From an uncultured Prevotellaceae bacterium (GTDB taxonomy: Bacteria; Bacteroidota; Bacteroidia; Bacteroidales; Bacteroidaceae): 64,000 nucleotides of DNA. The stretch is taken from assembly GCA_902778255.1 (NCBI GenBank), contig CACYXD010000015.1:40796-104795 (forward strand). Reading direction: 5' to 3'. Below, one piece after another: positions 60,552 through 64,000 of this stretch. The translations under genes and the position numbers were made by a program. Position 1 is the first letter of the stretch; the number at the start of each line of letters is the position of its first letter. The notes beneath the pieces were generated by a model. The model ran no database searches and was not told the DNA's origin. It worked only from the letters and a program-made list of their open reading frames with translations.

Positions 60552-62165
60552 TTACAATTTTGGACCAGCAGCAACCAGAGCCTTACCAGCCTCGTTGCCT
60601 TCGTACTTCTTGAAGTTCTTGATGAAGCGACCAGCCAGATCCTTAGCCTTCTCCTCCCACTCGGCAGCGTTAGCATAAGTGTCGCGAGGATCGAGGATGT
60701 TGGTATCTACGCCCTCAAGCTGTGTTGGAACCTCGAAGTCGAAGTAAGGAATCTTCTTGGTAGGAGCGTTCAGAATAGCACCACCCAGGATAGCGTCGAT
60801 AATACCACGAGTATCGCGGATAGAGATACGCTTACCAGTACCGTTCCAACCAGTGTTTACGAGGTATGCCTTAGCACCGCTCTTCTCCATCTTCTTAACC
60901 AGCTCCTCAGCATACTTTGTTGGGTGCAGTTCCAGGAATGCCTGGCCGAAGCAAGCAGAGAATGTAGGAGTAGGCTCTGTGATACCACGCTCTGTACCAG
61001 CCAGCTTAGCTGTGAAACCAGACAGGAAGTAGTACTTAGTCTGCTCTGGAGTCAGGATAGATACTGGGGGCAGTACACCGAATGCGTCAGCACTCAGGAA
61101 GATTACGTTCTTAGCGTCAGGACCAGCGCTCTTGCCGTTTACCTTCTGGGCAATCTTCTCAATGTGGTCGATAGGATATGATACACGAGTGTTCTCGGTT
61201 ACGCTCTTATCAGCGAAGTCAATCTTACCATCCTCAGCTACAGTTACGTTCTCGAGCAGAGCGTTACGACGGATAGCGTTGTAGATATCGGGCTCGCTCT
61301 CCTTGTCGAGGTTGATAACCTTAGCGTAGCAACCGCCCTCGAGGTTGAATACACCCTCGTCGTCCCATCCGTGCTCGTCGTCACCAATCAGCAGACGCTT
61401 TGGATCGGTTGACAGAGTGGTCTTACCTGTACCAGACAGACCGAAGAAGATTGCAGTATTCTTACCCTCCATATCTGTGTTAGCAGAGCAGTGCATTGAT
61501 GCGATACCCTGCAGAGGCAGATAGTAGTTCTGCATAGAGAACATACCCTTCTTCATCTCACCACCATACCAAGTGTTGATGATAACCTGCTCGCGGCTTG
61601 TGGTATTGAAAGCCACACATGTCTCTGAGTTCAGACCCAGCTCCTTGTAGTTCTCAACCTTAGCCTTAGAAGCGTTATAGATTACGAAGTTAGGCTCGAA
61701 CTTCTCCAACTCCTCAGCAGTTGGCTGAATGAACATGTTCTTAACGAAGTGTGCCTGCCATGCAACCTCAACGATGAAGCGAACAGCCAGACGAGTACCC
61801 TCATTAGCGCCACAGAAAGCGTCAACGACATACAGTTCCTTGTTGCAAAGCTCCTTAATGGCAATCTCCTTAACCTTTGCCCATACATCTTCGCTCATGG
61901 GGTGGTTATCGTTCTTGTACTCCTCAGAAGTCCACCAAACCTTATCCTGGCTCTGTGCATCCTTCACGATGTACTTGTCCTTAGGTGAACGACCGGTGTA
62001 GATACCCGTCATCACGTTTACAGCATTCAGCTCGGTGTTCTGACCCTTGTCAAAACCAGTCAGACCAGCCTTTGTCTCCTCTGCGAAGAGAGTCTCATAC
62101 GATGGATTGTGAGCAATCACGGTAGAACCAGTGATGCCATACTTCGTTAAATCTAAATTTGCCAT
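60552..62165 (-). CDS. pckA: Phosphoenolpyruvate carboxykinase (ATP)
   Basis: Interconverts oxaloacetate and PEP; in Prevotella and other succinate formers it can run towards oxaloacetate, yielding ATP. 537 residues; [15 protein letters not shown]-loop GLSGTGKT (242-249), DDEHGWDD (262-269), and RVSYPIDHI are all typical. Monocistronic with own promoter and terminator. Smooth, highly adapted codon use suits an abundant enzyme. Confidence 0.97.
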   Translation of the reverse strand: MANLDLTKYGITGSTVIAHNPSYETLFAEETKAGLTGFDKGQNTELNAVNVMTGIYTGRSPKDKYIVKDAQSQDKVWWTSEEYKNDNHPMSEDVWAKVKEIAIKELCNKELYVVDAFCGANEGTRLAVRFIVEVAWQAHFVKNMFIQPTAEELEKFEPNFVIYNASKAKVENYKELGLNSETCVAFNTTSREQVIINTWYGGEMKKGMFSMQNYYLPLQGIASMHCSANTDMEGKNTAIFFGLSGTGKTTLSTDPKRLLIGDDEHGWDDEGVFNLEGGCYAKVINLDKESEPDIYNAIRRNALLENVTVAEDGKIDFADKSVTENTRVSYPIDHIEKIAQKVNGKSAGPDAKNVIFLSADAFGVLPPVSILTPEQTKYYFLSGFTAKLAGTERGITEPTPTFSACFGQAFLELHPTKYAEELVKKMEKSGAKAYLVNTGWNGTGKRISIRDTRGIIDAILGGAILNAPTKKIPYFDFEVPTQLEGVDTNILDPRDTYANAAEWEEKAKDLAGRFIKNFKKYEGNEAGKALVAAGPKL

Positions 62166-62226
62166 AATTGTTATAAAAAAATTATTTTGGATTTACTTAT
62201 CTGTTGTTTACATTTCCATGCGGCTG

Positions 62227-62234
62227 CAAAAGTA
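62227..62234 (-). promoter_or_regulatory. Promoter -7 box of pckA
   Basis: TACTTTTG on the minus strand, 61 bp before the ATG of pckA. Confidence 0.6.
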
Positions 62235-62317
62235 GTAAAAAAATGCGAATACCATATTATTAATTAGAATTAATTCACATAAAATCAGCACATTTTTGTT
62301 CTAAGTCAATAGTTTTG

Positions 62318-62329
62318 GTGTGCGCACAC
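62318..62329. promoter_or_regulatory. Perfect 12-bp palindrome GTGTGCGCACAC (possible operator)
   Basis: Lies 83 bp upstream of the pckA -7 box in the gap shared with upp. A perfect symmetric site of this kind could be a regulator binding site; no factor can be named. Confidence 0.35.
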
Positions 62330-62376
62330 AGCCAATTTGCAAGGTAGAGTTGACAATACGATAGTGTGGTATAATA

Positions 62377-62408
62377 TTAAAAAAAAATGGGCTGGCGTTG
62401 CCCTGCTA
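62377..62408 (-). terminator. Weak terminator-like hairpin upstream of pckA
   Basis: Minus strand: GGGC and GCCC arms around a 7-nt loop, then nine T. It follows a 16-codon frame (62406-62456, MKFIIVFKCDKDKDDD). Short stem, so low confidence. The rest of the pckA-upp gap holds the two promoters and the palindrome. Confidence 0.4.
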
Positions 62409-62466
62409 GTCATCGTCCTTGTCTTTATCACATTTGAAGACAATGATGAATTTCATTGCTTTTTTC

Positions 62467-62497
62467 TTTGTTTGTTCAGAAATAATGTGTATATTTG
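62467..62497 (+). promoter_or_regulatory. upp promoter
   Basis: TTTG at 62467-62470, 19-nt spacer, TATATTTG at 62490-62497. It overlaps the longer possible start (62495), which rules it out. Confidence 0.8.
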
Positions 62498-62518
62498 CAA
62501 CGTCATATATTAGCTATC

Positions 62519-63175
62519 ATGAAAGTCATTAATTTTTCAGAACAGAATTCAGTCATCAACCATTTTATGGCTGAGATTCGCGACAAGAGTTATCAGAAAA
62601 ACCATCTGTTGTTTCGTAACAACATTAAGCGTATAGGCGAGATGATGGCCTATGAAATTTCAAAGACCCTGACCTACAAGCCAAAGACGGTGACTACCCC
62701 CCTTGGTACCATCGACATCCCCTTGATCAAAGATGAGGTGCTGCTGGCTACAGTGCTGCGCGCCGGACTGCCTTTCCATGAGGGTTTTTTACATGTGTTT
62801 GACCACGCTGAGAACGGTTTTGTGTCTGCCTTCCGCATGTACACCAATCGTGAGCATACTGAGGTGGGCATCCATACCGAATACATGGCCTCGCCCAGCG
62901 TGAAGGGTAAGACGCTCATCATCGTGGACCCGATGCTGGCTACAGGTGGATCAATGGTTGCTGCCTATGAGGCACTCCTGAAAACCGGCAAGCCCCATCA
63001 GGTGCATATAGCCAGCGTGATAGGCACGCCTGAGGGCGTAGAGATGCTGCAAAAGAACGTAGCCGATGACACTACACTATGGTGTGCAGCCATCGACCCG
63101 GGCATGAATGAGCATAAGTATATCGTGCCTGGCTTTGGCGACTGCGGCGACCTTTGCTTTGGAGAAAAACTATAA
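62519..63175 (+). CDS. upp: Uracil phosphoribosyltransferase
   Basis: Salvages uracil to UMP with PRPP. 218 residues from ATG 62519 (MKVINFSEQNSVINHF). PRPP loop LIIVDPMLATGGSMVAA, VLRAGLPFHEGF and the C-terminal uracil-binding PGFGDCGDLCFGE are in place. Short leader of about 18 nt. A terminator follows immediately. Confidence 0.95.
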   Translation: MKVINFSEQNSVINHFMAEIRDKSYQKNHLLFRNNIKRIGEMMAYEISKTLTYKPKTVTTPLGTIDIPLIKDEVLLATVLRAGLPFHEGFLHVFDHAENGFVSAFRMYTNREHTEVGIHTEYMASPSVKGKTLIIVDPMLATGGSMVAAYEALLKTGKPHQVHIASVIGTPEGVEMLQKNVADDTTLWCAAIDPGMNEHKYIVPGFGDCGDLCFGEKL

Positions 63176-63178
63176 ACG

Positions 63179-63207
63179 AAAGCCCCCTCCGATTGGAGGC
63201 TTTTTTT
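63179..63207 (+). terminator. upp terminator
   Basis: Stem AAGCCcCCTCC / GGAGGcTT around a GATT loop, followed by seven T. It reaches the stop codon of the converging GH2 gene at 63206. Confidence 0.85.
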
Positions 63208-64000
63208 ATTCTACTGGTATACTTATTTTTTGGGTCAGTTTACGCTGTTTGTCCTTGATAGTAAGCGCGAGCTGGCCTTTTTCCTTGCCTGCCTGTACAA
63301 CGACAACCAATTGTCCCGCAAAGAGTTTCATCGTAGGTTCTGTGAAAACCTCCAATGAGGTAGCATCGCCATTGCAGACAGCCTTGAACGTACCTGCTCC
63401 GCTTACCTCGAAGTCTAATTGGTCGGTTGCATCAGGAATCAAAGTACCGTTCTTGTCAACCAAGCTCACTGTGACAAAGGCCAGGTCCTGACCGTCGGAT
63501 TTGAGGTTTGGGGCTTGAGTCCAAACATCTGTTTTCAGGGCGGCAGGTTTGCCAGCTGTTCGTATGAACTTCTCGCCAGCGGCCTGACCATTGGCATCAT
63601 AGACAACGACTTTCACCTCGCCCGGCTCGTATTTCACCTCGTTCCAACGCAAGCGATAGCGATCGAGACGCTCCTTGGGGTTCTTCTTGATGCGACCCTG
63701 ACTCTTGCCATTTACAAAGAGCTCGGCCTCATCATAGTCGGTATAGCAATAGACGGGCGTCACCTCGCCTACCCTCTCCTTTCCCCATGTCCAATGAGGC
63801 AACAGATGGATGGTATGCTCGTCTTTACGCCAATGCGAGCGATAGAGATAATAACGGTCCTTAGGCAGTCCGGCTAAGTCGCAAATGCCAAAATAAGATG
63901 AGCGCGAAGGCCAGTACTCATCATAAGGCGTGGGCTCACCAAGATAGTCGAACCCCGTCCATACGAACTCACCAATCACCCAGTCCTTATCATCCTGCCA
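63206..64000 (-). CDS. Glycoside hydrolase family 2, C-terminal part (5' end beyond window)
   Basis: The frame is open to the right edge (reading WQDDKDWVIGEFVWTGFDYLG at the margin), so only about 264 C-terminal residues are seen. The EFVWTGFDYLGEPTPY segment is the end of the GH2 catalytic barrel; then come a DUF4982-like domain (VYCYTDYDEAELFVNGKSQGR) and an Ig-like domain (VTVSLVDKNGTLIPDATDQLDFEVSGAGTF). This order is typical for secreted Bacteroidales beta-galactosidases. The linkage specificity cannot be judged because the active-site part is outside. Confidence 0.88.
   Translation of the reverse strand, partial: WQDDKDWVIGEFVWTGFDYLGEPTPYDEYWPSRSSYFGICDLAGLPKDRYYLYRSHWRKDEHTIHLLPHWTWGKERVGEVTPVYCYTDYDEAELFVNGKSQGRIKKNPKERLDRYRLRWNEVKYEPGEVKVVVYDANGQAAGEKFIRTAGKPAALKTDVWTQAPNLKSDGQDLAFVTVSLVDKNGTLIPDATDQLDFEVSGAGTFKAVCNGDATSLEVFTEPTMKLFAGQLVVVVQAGKEKGQLALTIKDKQRKLTQKISIPVE

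Noticed and set aside
62406-62456. 16-codon frame MKFIIVFKCDKDKDDD as a gene
   Set aside because: No promoter box upstream and the hairpin after it has only a 4-bp stem; too weak to call a gene.
1-64000. Prophage, integrative element or defence island
   Set aside because: No integrase, transposase, relaxase, capsid, restriction or toxin-antitoxin genes were recognised; all larger genes are core metabolism, envelope or uptake functions.

Overview
The window comes from a Bacteroidales genome, most likely Prevotella or a close relative (Prevotellaceae). Signs of this are the many promoter boxes of the form TAnnTTTG, several with a TTTG box 19-20 nt upstream, and the gene content: HmuY, a calycin-like protein, an S46 dipeptidyl-peptidase, a fused SecDF, BamA next to two Skp/OmpH genes, DUF6089 and DUF6242 proteins, a PnuT-type thiamine operon and a trpB-first trp operon. 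I see no phage, IS element, CRISPR array or rRNA. The only tRNA is a tRNA-Leu.

Layout, left to right. 1-2.8 kb (-): heme uptake set (calycin-like protein, HmuY lipoprotein, TonB-dependent receptor cut by the window edge). 2.8-12.5 kb: two divergent LruC-domain surface proteins; the + strand one heads a run with an SpmA/SpmB fusion, a polysaccharide flippase, a DPP7-like peptidase and a retropepsin-like protease. 12.6-19.4 kb (-): trpB-E-G-D-C-F-A behind an attenuator whose leader peptide carries three consecutive Trp codons. 19.4-26.5 kb: DUF4468 protein, greA with a hairpin leader, HIT protein, mannose-1-P guanylyltransferase, tRNA-Leu, metallophosphoesterase, HU, rhomboid protease, EEP hydrolase. 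26.5-34 kb: SecDF, GH30 glycosidase, and a PurF-like protein without the N-terminal catalytic Cys. 34-40 kb: DsbD (-), then a TPP riboswitch, thiamine TonB receptor, PnuT and thiamine pyrophosphokinase. 40-46 kb: DUF3784, AroQ, O-methyltransferase, RbfA, a LolC/E-like permease, MurI and OmpH (-), NhaC. 46-53.4 kb: an RND efflux operon (-) divergent from an AraC regulator, and a patatin. 53.4-60 kb (-): an envelope block with two Skp-like chaperones, BamA, UppS, DUF6089 and DUF6242. 60-64 kb: an undescribed 31-codon membrane-peptide gene with its own promoter and terminator, PckA, Upp, and the C-terminal part of a GH2 glycosidase.

The most unusual layer is repetitive DNA. Degenerate short tandem repeats with periods of 7, 8 and 9 bp sit at operon junctions, where they supply stop and start codons. 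Heptamer tracts also lie inside the coding frames of trpF, trpE, dsbD (twice) and the thiamine pyrophosphokinase gene, where 21 bp equals 7 codons. Two further families occur: a roughly 36-38 bp GC-rich palindrome present as inverted pairs in dsbD and across the RND/TolC junction, and a 28-bp intergenic repeat present twice. Together with the trp attenuator, the translational TPP switch, the greA leader hairpin and the small membrane-peptide gene, these are the parts most worth following up.
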